From NCBI RefSeq assembly GCF_964204645.1, contig NC_134026.1:20168650-20232649 (forward strand): a DNA stretch of 64,000 nucleotides, read 5' to 3'. The notes under the pieces were generated by a model. The model did not search any database. It saw only the letters and a program-made list of their open reading frames with translations, and was not told the origin of the DNA. Source of the DNA: Tubulanus polymorphus (lineage: Eukaryota > Nemertea > Palaeonemertea > Tubulaniformes > Tubulanidae). Each line of letters opens with the position of its first letter. Positions within the stretch are counted from its first letter, which is position 1. Below are positions 11,323-24,700 of the stretch, in pieces. Position numbers and translations under genes: made by a program.

Positions 11323-13660
11323 GTAGTTTCGATGTTCTGGCAGTGGTGGTTAATATTGCGTTCAAGTCAGACATGGTTGTATATCAACGATACCATCGTC
11401 AATATCTTTCATATTCGGCGGAACGCTTGTTTTAATCTCAAGATTCGGGGCAGCTAAACGACACGTAGAAAATCCCCGAACAACATTAAGTTATTGATTT
11501 ACCATTTAGCCGATGCCGACAACATTTTGTGCTCTATAAAACATCCATTTAGATTAAGTATCGATCCGGGGGTACGGGGTAGGTTGGATGTGGGCGCGCA
11601 ACTTTTGTTGTGGATTTAATGAAATTTTCTGCGTCACGCTCGGCCGAGAATGCGGGTGTCAGAGATTTTATTTGACGCCGATAAATCGATGCGGTATTAA
11701 AGAGGAAACACCGGTAAGAGTTCGGCATAGCGTCAACCGACAAACGAATAAGAAAGCATGCCGTCTGTCAAAAAATGAGATTGATTATAACTGCGTTCGT
11801 ATGCTTTTTAAACTGATTGATTACAAAAGGAACTACATTTGACACTAGTCGAGTTGGTACAAAATAATACTTTCGTTTTGTCTGCCATTCAGCGGAGAAA
11901 AATGACATCCATCATTTCTACGTCGGTCGAAGTTGATAGATTAGCTTAGAAGGCGATCGTAGTTCGATACATTTCATTGAACAAAAAACATCACTCTGTA
12001 ACAAATCAAGATCTAGAAAATTTGATTACATTAATATCCGTTCCTCTGAATTCTTGGAACAACATAGTAGCGTCAAAAACATCACGCTGAATGAAAACCT
12101 CACTCTTTAATATGCATATCAAGATCTAGGAAATCTGAAAAACTTTATTCATCGACAACCTTTATGGTATTTCAAGATATCAGAATAAAGGACGTATAGG
12201 CCTAGTATCTATATTGAAAAAGAAGTGACAAGCAGGTATATTGCTGTTCTTCAATGACTTTTGATTGGCTCGTTCGGCTGACAGGTGAGTTTGCAAAACC
12301 CTATTTTGGACCGACCTGAAAAAAATAATGTGAATTATATGTTATTACTACTGTTATTATATGTGAAGCATCTCCGCTCATAGCCAACAAGACTCTAAAT
12401 TGTATCTAATCATTTCATTGCGGCAGATTATGTTGTCAATATCGATCTAAGATGAACCTCAAATCTTTTTTAAAAAATCGGACCCTCGGTTCTTGCTCCG
12501 TATTGACTGGCTTGATTTGCTGATTGAGCCTTGTGTATCTACAATTCGATGTACAATTCGATGTACAATTCGTTGTACATGCATGTGCGCGATATAACGT
12601 TCGTTTCTTTGAGTGGCATCGGCGTGGTAATTGAATTAGCCACTCGCCTTGTTGCTGCACATTTGCGCCGTATTCGACGACGACGAGGAATGAGGGGCGA
12701 GCCTAAATTCATTAGGTGTGATTGGTAACTTCGTCAATTGCTGTTTCAACGAAGTTAATCAGAGACACTCGACTAAGCGTCGCCCGTGGAAATATTTCGC
12801 TCAACCAAACGTCAAATAGTCGCGATGACGATACTCGTATTTTTAGCGTTATGGACTTCAAAATACCACAGTAACATACTAATCTCCACATTTTAGACAA
12901 AATAGGTTTTCATGGTAGATACATGAACTACTATCCTTTCAAAAGTTTTGGAATAGTCATGGTTTAGTTGCCTATTTTTGCTAAATCACAAGAAAAAATC
13001 ACAAATGTTTCGAATTCACTTATTAGCATAGTAGCGTAGATAGATAGTACGTGATATGATAATGATATGATGATAAGGACATGCTAATTTCGATCAAAAT
13101 AAAAGGATACTGTGGTGGCTGATTCGGGCCATACTAAAAAATGTTTCTATACGGCTAGGCTAGAAGAGCGATAAAAAATGTTATCGTTCCTCTAGCCGCA
13201 CAGAAAATATTTTTGTATGGCCTGAATAAGCAACCATGGGATGCACTTTTTTCGCCCCATAAATTTCGTACGTTTTTGTGTTTTGAATACATGGAGTTAT
13301 TAGAGCATGTTAACCAAGTATCTATTTAATACTTATTTGCATGCGTTAATTGTTTTTCAAGTGAAACTCTGGTTAGTACCGATGAGGTGTGTCATGAAAA
13401 TCGTTTTTTAAATAGAAATACCCACCATATGTACAAATTCAAAAGCTAAGCGTTTTTCAGAAATTTAGAACTAAAAACAGAGAATACGACGTTCTCTTGC
13501 GTTTAAACATCGGTCCGATATTCATCATGAAGTCACTCATCAGTTATCTAGTCTACGAATTTGCAATGGGACTTTTTTTAACACATGTGCCATATACGTT
13601 TACTTTCTGCCGTTAACATCGAATTCGGTTATAATAGCTCAGTTATTCAGGGGTTCATGG

Positions 13661-13830
13661 TTGGTTACCTTTGATCAGAAAACAACAAAATCTAAACGCA
13701 CCACAACAATGCTTGTAACTGTTTCACTCGCATTTGCCATTTTCACACTTCCGACTTCGATTGCAGCATTCTTACCATTACCCGCGAAACAGAAAAACTT
13801 CGTATATGACGTATTGAGTAAATCCAGGGC
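13661..13830 (+). pseudogene. Rhodopsin-family GPCR fragment (TM6 region)
   Basis: The open frame encodes KSKRTTTMLVTVSLAFAIF followed by TLPTSI, which resembles the end of intracellular loop 3 and transmembrane helix 6 of peptide-type rhodopsin GPCRs, where a basic/Thr stretch precedes a hydrophobic helix ending in LPxS. About 50 coding residues are visible. The similarity stops where a palindromic repeat begins ('ggcctggtttcatagact'), and I found no TM1-5 or TM7 nearby on either side. It is most likely a degenerate fragment interrupted by a transposon; an isolated exon of a real receptor is less likely. Confidence 0.4.
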
Positions 13831-13992
13831 CTGGTTTCATAGACTGAGTATATCAAAGTTATTCCTATGGGTAAATCCTCAATCTGGGTGACAACCACCA
13901 TGGTTACATTGAGAAACCGTGGTAATAAATGACAAATTTCAAAATGTTCCCAGGAACTATTTTTCTTCCACATCTATGAAACCCAGCCCGGT
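13826..13992. mobile_element. Palindromic MITE-like element abutting the GPCR fragment
   Basis: 'ggcctggtttcatagactg' at the left is answered by 'atctatgaaacccagcccgg' at the right, with further inverted matches inside. The element directly terminates the GPCR-like reading frame. Confidence 0.5.
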
Positions 13993-15214
13993 TTGTAACT
14001 ATGTCGTTAATTTTCACATATATCTTTTAATGGGATGGGAAAAATTCGCGAATATTTCTGCGCTTAAGTCCGTTGCAGGATTCCAGTAAAACAACAGTGA
14101 ATTTTACAGGTGAAGAGAATTCAACTACTTAAATCATCTTCATATCGGTGCATATAGGCCTAGTTTGTTGTTATCACGTGCTTGCATCTTATAACTTATT
14201 CGTGGAGCATAGCGCCAGGGCATCAGAAAATTCGGTTCGATATATCCCGTAACATTTTCTTATAGAACTTTACAAGGTGAAAAGAAAAATTAGGCGAATA
14301 ATCTTCGTTGCATCCATATAGGCCTACAGGACATCGAACAACTAGGCCTAAAAATAAAATCTGAATCAATTGGAATATCGGTATTCTTATTCACCACGTT
14401 GTGCAAGAAGCGACTGTATGACAAACTGTAAAATATACCACCCTCCCATATACCGCCACCCCCACCTACCGCCAGGGTTTCTCAATGTACATCTCTTATA
14501 CAAATACATAGTAAAACGCTCCCTATATAGGCCGTAATCTCTGTACCACCAAAATCGTTCCGCGCCATGTGGGCGGTATATCGGGGGTCGACTGTACCTA
14601 TAATGATAAAATACCTCTAACCAACGACGTACAATCTTGGATAACGCGCTCATCTATGTCCAATCCGTAGCCGAAGCCAGCCATGGTTTTGAGGGGCTCG
14701 GTTTTCATGGGTGGAACATTTCTAAAAAAGTGGAATTTTAATATCCTGGGAATTCTGAAGCATATGTTTCTATTTATCACAGGGAATCTGGCAAGCGATC
14801 TCAAAATGGTTACTTTTCAATAGTTGACTTATGATGGAAACAATGTGTTTTGAGAGTAGCTGTTCCGGAGTTACTTGCAAAAAGTCACTGTTTACAAACG
14901 AGTGGTTTTACAGTGGACTCCTACTGAGGAAACGGAAAACATGTTTTCGAGCGTTTCCCTGTGTAGTGTGCGTTTACGGGAAACACAGAGTCGAGAACAA
15001 CGTTTCTTCCGAGATCAAACATGTTTATTTCTGTGTTTCAGCGTTTCTTCCCAATGTAAAATGGCTAATGAAAACGAAAACGTCTTAATTACTTAGCAAT
15101 ATGACATATCTTTATTATCTTAATATAAATGTTATGTACATTAAATCATATTTTCATACAATGTACAATAATATCTTATTCTATACACATTTATCACTCA
15201 AGACATATTTACAC

Positions 15215-15747
<533 letters not shown>

Positions 15748-16260
15748 TAAATAGCCGGCATCGACATTCCAAAACTAGGAAAAACTAATGCCTTTTAATG
15801 GCTGAGGGCTGTAGCACAAACATTTTAGTTTATAATAATTTCTTGAAAACAGCTTCATTTCTTTAACCATCAGTGATTCAATTGCTAATTCAAAAGCTTG
15901 TGAACATTATAGGCCAGTACCAAACACAGCATTTAGTCTTTTTCTCACAATTTTAGTTTCTTATCCATGAAACTGATTCGTACGCGTTTCTATCATGATT
16001 TGTCGATGTAAATCTCTACTGCAACAACATCACTAATCCTGACTAATTAAGGTATTCCTTAGAATGGTTATTCCTAAGTCTTTTAATCTGTAAATTGCTT
16101 AGAACGACGGGCTTCCCATGGCTGCAGAGGCAAGATGGCCGTCGAAAGTAGATAGATCATCACACTTCGCGCGTTCAATCAAAATATATTCGTTCTCTAC
16201 GCAGGGGCGTCACTAGGATAACCATTGGTGAAACGCTAGATCCCTGTTGTGACGATATAT

Positions 16261-16498
16261 TGAGAATCCCACATTGATATAATGAGAAAGATGAAGTTGG
16301 AAAAGTTTCTTTTCAGCTAATAATTCATTGATTCGACGTTTCGACTATAACCTGATAGTCGTCTTCAGGAATGACCTGAAGTTTCCATTCCTGAAGATGA
16401 AGTAGGTTATAGCCGAAACGTCGAATTAATTAATTATCAGCTTTAAGGAAACTTTTCGGACTTCACCTTTCTCATAATATCAATGTGGGATTCTCTAT
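16261..16498. mobile_element. Palindromic MITE, 'gagaatcccac' family
   Basis: The left end 'gagaatcccacattgatat' is the exact complement of the right end 'atatcaatgtgggattctc'. The interior is also palindromic, with paired 'cgacgtttcg' and 'cgaaacgtcg' and a 'cctgaagatga' motif. Related copies lie at 16757-16872 and, as a half element, at about 33790-33858. Confidence 0.75.
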
Positions 16499-16756
16499 AT
16501 AGCGCCACATTAGGACTTTTAGAGGGGGGGGGGTCGGAACCAATACAAGACCCCCGCTCTGGTGACGCCCGCGCTTCATCCAGCTGCCATACGGTATAAA
16601 CAATTGTATCACAATTTCCACTCAAGAAAACGCAATATATATCACATGATAATGATTCTATGGGCAGAGTAGGGTACCCAGCCGCTTACACATCCTAAAC
16701 AATCCGAAAACGTACGCGTAATTCAGCCCTTCAAAACAATTAATCGTGGATAATGT

Positions 16757-16872
16757 AGAGAGAATCCCACAATAATAATGAAAAACAGTTGCGAAAATAT
16801 AAATGGAGCTAGTAAATCATTCAACGTTTCATTTTCGGATTGTTTTCATTATTATCATTGTGGGATTCTCTT
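16757..16872. mobile_element. Palindromic MITE, 'gagaatcccac' family
   Basis: A 116-bp element with ends 'agagaatcccacaat' and 'attgtgggattctct'. It is shorter than and diverged from the copy at 16261-16498. Confidence 0.65.
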
Positions 16873-17115
16873 CATTATCGTCTCAACACGGATATAGTGT
16901 TATATCAAATATGATACTTAATCGTGGAATTGCTTTAGATTAACTTTATCGACAAAATCTATATGAAAATATCTTAGTTCATTTGATAATGGTTTACACA
17001 TTTCATTTATCGATGTAGATATTATATTCAAGACTAGATACATTAGTTAATTTCTTATTCTTTCTAACAAAACTAATACAAATTTTGAGATAGATTTAAT
17101 CCTTTGATTGTAATT

Positions 17116-17273
17116 GTGGCCCAGACACGTGTGCTAGGGAAACAATCCCATTGCGCAGTCATGATTCAAGTCTGAAAGTGGCCTTAAATTTCAAGACTGG
17201 TCTTCAGTTGTTAGCTCGGTAATAGAACCAAGATGGTCTTAAATCTAAGAATTGACAGTGCAACTGGCCCCGG
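17116..17273. mobile_element. MITE-like element, 'gcaactggcccc' family
   Basis: It carries the family blocks 'aaagtggccttaaat', 'tggtcttaaatctaag' and a right end 'gtgcaactggccccgg'. Relatives are at 23823-23963 and 52544-52655. Confidence 0.5.
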
Positions 17274-17504
17274 TAGCCTAATAGTATAAATAAGTTAATT
17301 GACTTAAGTGCTAATCATTGCGAATGAATTTTACTACAAGTTTCTGATTAAATTGTGATGAAAAATTCAATGATTCAAATCAATATAACACAGCTATTTC
17401 ATTTCACATATTATGCTATCTACTCGTGGTACACGTAATACGGTGTATATAAATTTCGATAATGGAAATTATGCTGGCAATAAAGTATCGGTAATGGAGA
17501 GGTT

Positions 17505-18168
17505 AATTAATTAGCGGCGTCTCAAGATTCAGGGCTTACGAAGTACCACCGTACTTTTGTGTGGTGTCGAGTTTGCCAGAATGTCACCTAGCCTTCTGGG
17601 TCCAGTTCCACAGTTCTGAGTTAAGATTTGACCCTGGGTTAAAACATTGAAAATGAACTAACTTTAACTCAGAGTTAACTCTAACTCACAACTGTGGAAC
17701 TGGGTCCAGGAGGCACAATTTGTTGTTCCACACAAGTTCAACACTCATTGCCACTGTTCTATGAACTTTTTTTTAGTGAACTTTCTATTCACTAAGCTCA
17801 TTATCTAATATCCGTTTATACGTTAAATGTACCGGTAATTAATTAGCGGCGTCTCAAGATTCAGGGCTTACGAAGTACCACCGTACTTTTGTGTGGTGTC
17901 GAGTTTGCCAGAATGTCACCTAGCCTTCTGGGTCCAGTTCCACAGTTCTGAGTTAAGATTTGACCCTGGGTTAAAACATTGAAAATGAACTAACTTTAAC
18001 TCAGAGTTAACTCTAACTCACAACTGTGGAACTGGGTCCAGGAGGCACAATTTGTTGTTCCACACAAGTTCAACACTCATTGCCACTGTTCTATGAACTT
18101 TTTTTTAGTGAACTTTCTATTCACTAAGCTCATTATCTAATATCCGTTTATACGTTAAATGTACCGGT
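17505..18168 (+). repeat. Exact 332-bp tandem duplication
   Basis: Two adjacent copies (about 17505-17836 and 17837-18168) appear identical base for base by eye. Each contains a ~115-bp palindromic element with ends 'ctgggtccagttccacag' and 'ctgtggaactgggtccag' (17596-17710 and 17928-18042). Identity this high means a very recent duplication or an assembly artefact. Confidence 0.9.
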
Positions 18169-18252
18169 AATTAACTGATATAAAATATATCGCGATGCAT
18201 AATCTGAAGAACATTCACAACTGGGAATGATTATTTGACACGTGAAATTCTC

Positions 18253-18366
18253 CTGGAGCCAGTTGCTAAAACATAAGCTCGAGTTAACCAATGGATAGTG
18301 AAAAGTTCATTGTTACTATGGTATCTATCCACCAGTTATCTTTAACCAACGTTTGAGCAACTGGCC
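18253..18366. mobile_element. Palindromic MITE-like element
   Basis: 'ctggagccagttgctaaaac' on the left is answered by 'gtttgagcaactggcc' on the right, with inner complementarity ('ttaaccaatggat' against 'atctttaacca'). Confidence 0.45.
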
Positions 18367-18732
18367 GCTGGTGTATAGTGAGTGCTGTTGCTGCTGCTTT
18401 TCATTTCTACGAGACATTACATACACTATATCGGAATCAAAGAGTTCATATCAACGGATCGCTTTAGATCTGAGGTTCCTGGTGCTTTTCGTGTTGTCAT
18501 TTGGCTAAAAAGAAAAGCATATTGTAGTCAACAGAATGAGTAATTTTTGTTTACGATGCTTTGGCTAAATATATAGTTCGAGGAGCCATAACAAAGCAAT
18601 CCAGTGCCGGTACTAGTCATGTTCTAGGGCAAGACTCTAAGACAATTAATTACTTGGTATGCTCATTTCCTCCACTTAACCCAAGACTAAGTAGGAACCC
18701 TTTTCCGCATTCAAAGAAAGTATTACCAATAC

Positions 18733-21700
18733 CTAGGAATCTTCATCGCCCTCGTATGATTGACTTGAAACACTGGTCACATCACGTACTATCATCTGAG
18801 CAATTTGCCACGCCATGTCTTCTTGAGCCTGTTCAGAAATTCAAAAACAGAAATACCATGATTATACCATTGTTACTACCCCAGATAAACTTCGACTGAA
18901 AATGTCTTTCTATTACAGTCAAGTCCACTTAATTCGTAGCTCATTAATTTGTATATTCATTTAATTCTTCATTCCTTTGAAATTAGTTCACTCTCCTAAT
19001 GAAAATGAAATTTTATTAGTAAAGAATTATACGTATTTTCGAGTAGTAAAAAACATGAATACATTCGATTGCAGGTATAATCTAGCACTAATTTTAGGTG
19101 GGAATTCATCACTTGCCAGGTAAGCATGCCTCAAATAATCATGTTCTTAATTTGATAAAATGAAACATTCACACATTTCCTATTTCACCTAATGCTATGC
19201 AAAATGATATGAACTTGACTGTATTTCCAGCTACACACAGGGCAGACACATCAGGACTATGAAATCTGTGGGCGAGCAACAAATTTCCAAAAAGCTAATA
19301 GAGCAACAAGTTAGCAGCTGTTTGGCGAAGCTTCACATGTCATGGCGCATGTGATGAACTAATCAAATTTCCTATTGCATATTCGCCTGACAGTAGAAAT
19401 CAATAACTAACTGAAACACGATTTCTGAATATCTCCGGTGAGCCCCAGTCAACTAGGATGGGACAGAGATACTAAGTCAGAAGTGAAGCGCATTTAAATG
19501 AGTAAAATAATAATCATAACAATACGATGTACCTTTTCTTTATCTTTCTTCTTTTTGTTCGAAAATAAGCCATTCGCTAGAAGGGAAAGGTTCAAACAAA
19601 AATACAAATCACAATCGGCAAAGTTTGAAATAAATAGGGTAAATGAATATAAGTAAATGTAGGATTTCTTGCCTCTATTTTATATGGATTATGATATCTA
19701 ACCTAATACTACACTTTCTTATAATTAGTGACATCATTCTAGTTCTCAATGAATTCAATAATTCAAATACAATACAATTTTCAAATATACAATAGCTTAA
19801 TCTATAATACGCTTAATCTGGGATCGATTTAATCAAGATTCTTGATCTGATACAGATATCTATCAGGGTTCCACAATATACACAAATGTATGTAAAATAT
19901 GATATTTAATCTGAATTTCTCAACCGTATTAATTCATTTATCAATACCAATATCTATAAATACATATGAATTGGTATCTCTTACATTCTAGGCCAGATGA
20001 CAGAAGATTTATCTAAGCTTTAGATGATGATTTAATGATCAATCAAAAGTTTTAATTGTTGGCTTTATTTGAAAATTTTAAGTAAGCAACAGCATCAACT
20101 GAGCCTATCTTCGATGCAGTAAAACCAATTAGTTAAACTGGGCTCCAAAAACGAAACAAACTGGTATTCAATAATCGCATATGAACATTCGAACACTTTT
20201 TCTTCATTTTTGCACAATTGAAATAACGTATAATTCATAGAGATATATGCGCACCTTTTTTGTCATGGTCTGGTTCATGATCGAATTCTGAAGTAAACTG
20301 CCCGTACTGGTCGACTTTACCCAGCGTTATTTTCCTATTAAAGAAAAAATTAGTTCGAACTTGTCAGTTTTTCATTTATTACGATCAAAATCCTAAGGCC
20401 AGGTTTCCGAATACTAGGGGTCCAGGGAAACCAAGCCCACTTGAATGAAAAGTGCTCTAAAATACTCGACAATCTGACAATTTCAATATTCAACACCCCT
20501 GATATGAACATTCATATACAAATGACCTTGAAACTTGCCACAATCACAGCACATATCGTATGCTACATCTAAGCGATGATTGTGATTAAAAAAACGCATA
20601 GATTTCTATATGGAATACTACATAATTTCACCATTCAACGCCCCCTGGTGAATGTATGCAGAAGCCAATGACCATCAAAATCACTATAATCATAGAAAGC
20701 ATTATAATCTACAACTTTGCTATTAATGTGATCATAAAATATAAAACCCCATTCAAAGAGGATTTTTTGGCAATCCGTCAATAGAGTAAATTCATTAAAA
20801 ATCGATGGTTTCGTTCAGCTGCCCATCTGTGGCTGGTCCTATAATTCAACCACAATATCAGGTGTACTACCAAAGCTGATTCGTACGCCTTGCTTCGAAA
20901 TGTTCGATTCTTACCCTGAATTCTCTCGTTCCCACAATGTATCTGGATTGAAGCATCTGGTATCGATGCGTAGGTCGTACGTAAGTCGTTTCAAAACTTT
21001 ACGAATTTGCGCCTGATTGCTATCGGTACCGGCTAGTAGAGTATTCCAGTAGCTTACCGGCTCAATGTTACCGCTCGTGTTGCTCTGAGCTCCGACGCTG
21101 ACCTCCGAGCTGGCGTCACTACCTGAAACATAGAAAACGACGAGCATTGTTTTTACCCAGCCTTCATCGCATCAATCTGTGACAAATCATCCGGCACAGC
21201 AAGATATCTTGAATTTCACAGGGTGGGTCTATAGACTGGTGCTAACTTAAACCCGGAGACTAATCGAATTGACTTTAAATTGAGTTGACCTTTGGGCAAA
21301 AGATAACACCACCCTAGGAGACCAGCTCCTTGGTCAGCCACCATTTCCACTTTCAGATATCTTGTAGCTTATTATTCTTCTTCATTGGTGGGTAGTTCCT
21401 ATTTTGGCAATGACCAGAAATTACTGGCCTATATCATTTAGTTTAATCATGTTTGTCATTTTTTTTAAACAATGGTTTACTATGCGCCAAATACGAGAAA
21501 ACTCATAATTCCATAATTCTTTTCTCTAAAAATATTGAGATTTTCAATTATCAAGTAAGAAATTAATTTGTTTGCTAAAGTTCAAGTTGGTCATTTCAGA
21601 CTAATCTAGATTTGCAAGATACATAAGGTAGTAGGACTAAAATGAGTTTAGCCTGCTATCGAGTATTGAAGCGGAATCTATTTCATTTATCAACGCCTAC

Positions 21701-24700
21701 ACCGGATGCGACTTACCACGTCTCTTCTGCAATAACGGAGTAGAAGCCACGTCTTTCGATTGTACGGTCAATATCAGTTCGTTTAAGTACTTATAAAACA
21801 GTTCACTTCGCAGGTACGTTTTGAAGTAATGCTGAAAAACGTGAAGACGAAATCAAATGATAATCTAGCTGAAATCATATTTCGCATGAATAGATACTTT
21901 GATGAACTTTTCAGTCAGTGTTCAAAATATTTCATCAACGAACTTCCAGACAATGTAAAACACAGTCGAACTCGCTGAAAGTTTGGTCATTGGATAAATC
22001 ATCACATAAAGTAAGTCATCCCTTTTGAATCCAAATTTGTATTTCAAATTCAGTATTTCAAATTCTATTCACTAAGTGAAGGACGTCATTTGGAATCACC
22101 GTAATGACTACCGTGAGAAAGAGTTTGATGACAGTAAAAGGCTTAACGGTACGAATTCATTGGAATTTGCGATACTTCACTTAGTTTTATGATCAACTTA
22201 CCTTGTCTATATGACGAAGGACGATATTTTTTGCGACGTCGAAACAATCGGGCAGAGGTCCGCCGTCGCGACAAATATTAGATTCGATCTCGAAACGGGT
22301 TGAATCGTTCACACCGAGCGGCGTTGATGCTTGTAACGAAAAATACCTACGGAAACAAGCGATACATCAGCGTTAGAAATCCATACAGTAGACTCCGCTT
22401 GTAAGTAGTTGAGATAGATTTCCAGTCTTGATGAACATCATTGAGAAACCCACGATATCAATTCAAACAACTGTTGTTTTTTTTTCTTCATGGAATCCTT
22501 CCACCCATCTTCAGTTCATTTGAGAAATATTCATTTACAAATAAACTCTGAAGATGGGCGGCGTTATAAGGAACTTTTGACTGCAGTGTATGTATGTAGA
22601 ATTAGTACATACTTATCATAAACAATCATGGCATCGTCCTGAGCTTGAATTCCGTCGTAGTTTCCTTGTAACGACAGTAGATGTTGTTGAAAATTGTCGA
22701 CAGCCATCAGAAATTCCAGCAACGCCATAGCACCTTCAACTTCCATAAACTACAAGAAAGAGTCACAGTTATAGTTAAAATACTCATGCATCAAATGAAA
22801 ACAGCACAATTTCTAAGTAGAATATTTTATTCTCCACGTTTAAAATTTCAGCACATTAGACTGGGTTTGTCATTAACCCCTTAAAGGTTTCGGGCATATG
22901 TTTAGGTCTAATACAGCCATTCTCTAAGGGTTTTGGATGTATATATACGTTCGTGTCAACACCCATTGCCCGAGGGTTTTGAACATATTCATACGTCCTC
23001 GTTTTTTCATTTGCCTGACATCCGATAGACATCGCTAGGGTCTTCATTCAAAACAACTACGGCCGCTCCTTGTAAGGCAGAATTTTTACAAGTGAAGAAT
23101 AGGACATTTGTGCGATTAATCTAAACCCTGGGAAAATGGAATCCAGAAACAATTGAAATCTTTACCCCTTTCAGTGCTGACTAATTTATACCCTAAAGTG
23201 CTGGAGAAAATTTTTGGAAATTCCACCCCAGTGTGTTGTGTAATAGGCACTGCTTAAGTCCGTCTACTGCTAGTATTGCTAGTTACTAAACGATTCATTA
23301 TGTTTAACCGGTTTTGCCATCTTCCAAATACAGATAAAATCTAATCATTATCAGTAAGGGATCAGACGTCAACTTAGACGGAGAACTGTGGAGGGGAAAC
23401 TCACATGCGTACATACCTCCATGAAATAAAACATAGCAGCATCGTTATAAAGTACATCAGCCAGATACACAGTTCCACTAGTTAGCACATCGATTTGATA
23501 TTTACAATGATATTCTGATTCCATGTATTCTGGATAATAACTGAAACAGATAAATCGCGATCAGCAAAAATTCATACTAGTCTCCGCCACCGGGTAAGGC
23601 TACTTTAAAAATCAAAAGTCAAAGTCGCGACTTAAGCCCAGAGAAGACAAATCTTAAAAGAAAAGGAATGATTACTATACTGGTCTTAAGTTGTCAGATT
23701 GGCTATAAAATAGAACTAAGATCAGCTTAAATTGGTCTTAAATCTAAGCTGTGATTATGACCCCTTGGTGTAAGGCTTGTATTTGAGTCTAACTTCTTCA
23801 ATAAGTATTTTCAGTCGCGACCAGGGGCTGGTTGCTCAGTCTTTGACCTCAGTCCAAAAGTGGTCTTAAATCTTAAAACTGGCCTAAGTTGTTAAATTGG
23901 CTATACAACGAAGTCAGTCTTAGACTTTTCTTAAGTCAAAGCCATGACTAAGCAACTGGCCCCTCAATTTTTGATAGCAAACTACATTTTGTATAACTTT
24001 TCGGTGGCCATTTTAATGGAGGTATAATACATACTTTTTGTCCATGATATCCAGCACAACGTTTTGACAGTCGACAAAACTGTGGGGATCAACTTGACCA
24101 TCTTCTCGGCATATTTTACCTACCAGAGAACATAATTCCTTTACACAACACACGAAGGCTTGACACATTAAAAAAACGAATACCAATGGCCCCTTGATTT
24201 TTGAATTCCGGTATTCGAACAATTAAATTTACATGATTTATTTGTCAAATTCAAGTACGCTCCATTGATCGTCGAAAACACTTAGGCATACGTACTTATG
24301 GTTGCATTCCTTAATTCCTCTGATATGTCAATAGGATGTGTGGCATCCAGGGATATATATTTCGAGTAGATTGCTATGGCATCGTGTTCTATACCTAGAT
24401 AAGAGACAAAGCAACTGAATTATAATTGACTTCCTAATTCTCAGTGGCGTTAGTACTGATAAAACTAAGACGGCTACTGATGTATTTAAGTACTGATTTT
24501 GCCCAACAACAATGGGCATAATAAATGAGCAATCTTGATTCCAGTAGGGCCAATTTTTGGTCTGCAGATACGTCTATGGCAGATACACAAACCAAATATC
24601 AAGATCATACATCAAAGCTCATTGAAAAATTTCAAAAGAAACTTAATTCTGTATACAGACAGATGTACAGATGGATGACGGGCCAGAAGTGAATGCAATA

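Larger units (their letters stand above)
8710..13650. other. Gene-poor spacer with scattered repeats
   Basis: AT-rich sequence with many stops in all frames. The short open frames here show no recognisable domain and no coding-like composition. It contains a copy of the dispersed ~200-bp repeat (about 10627-10832) and a palindromic element (about 11176-11322). I see no gene. Confidence 0.5.

Noticed and set aside
18561-18899. 112-codon plus-strand frame
   Set aside because: It lies opposite the last AKAP10 exon, which encodes the PKA-binding helix on the minus strand; the plus frame has no known domain.
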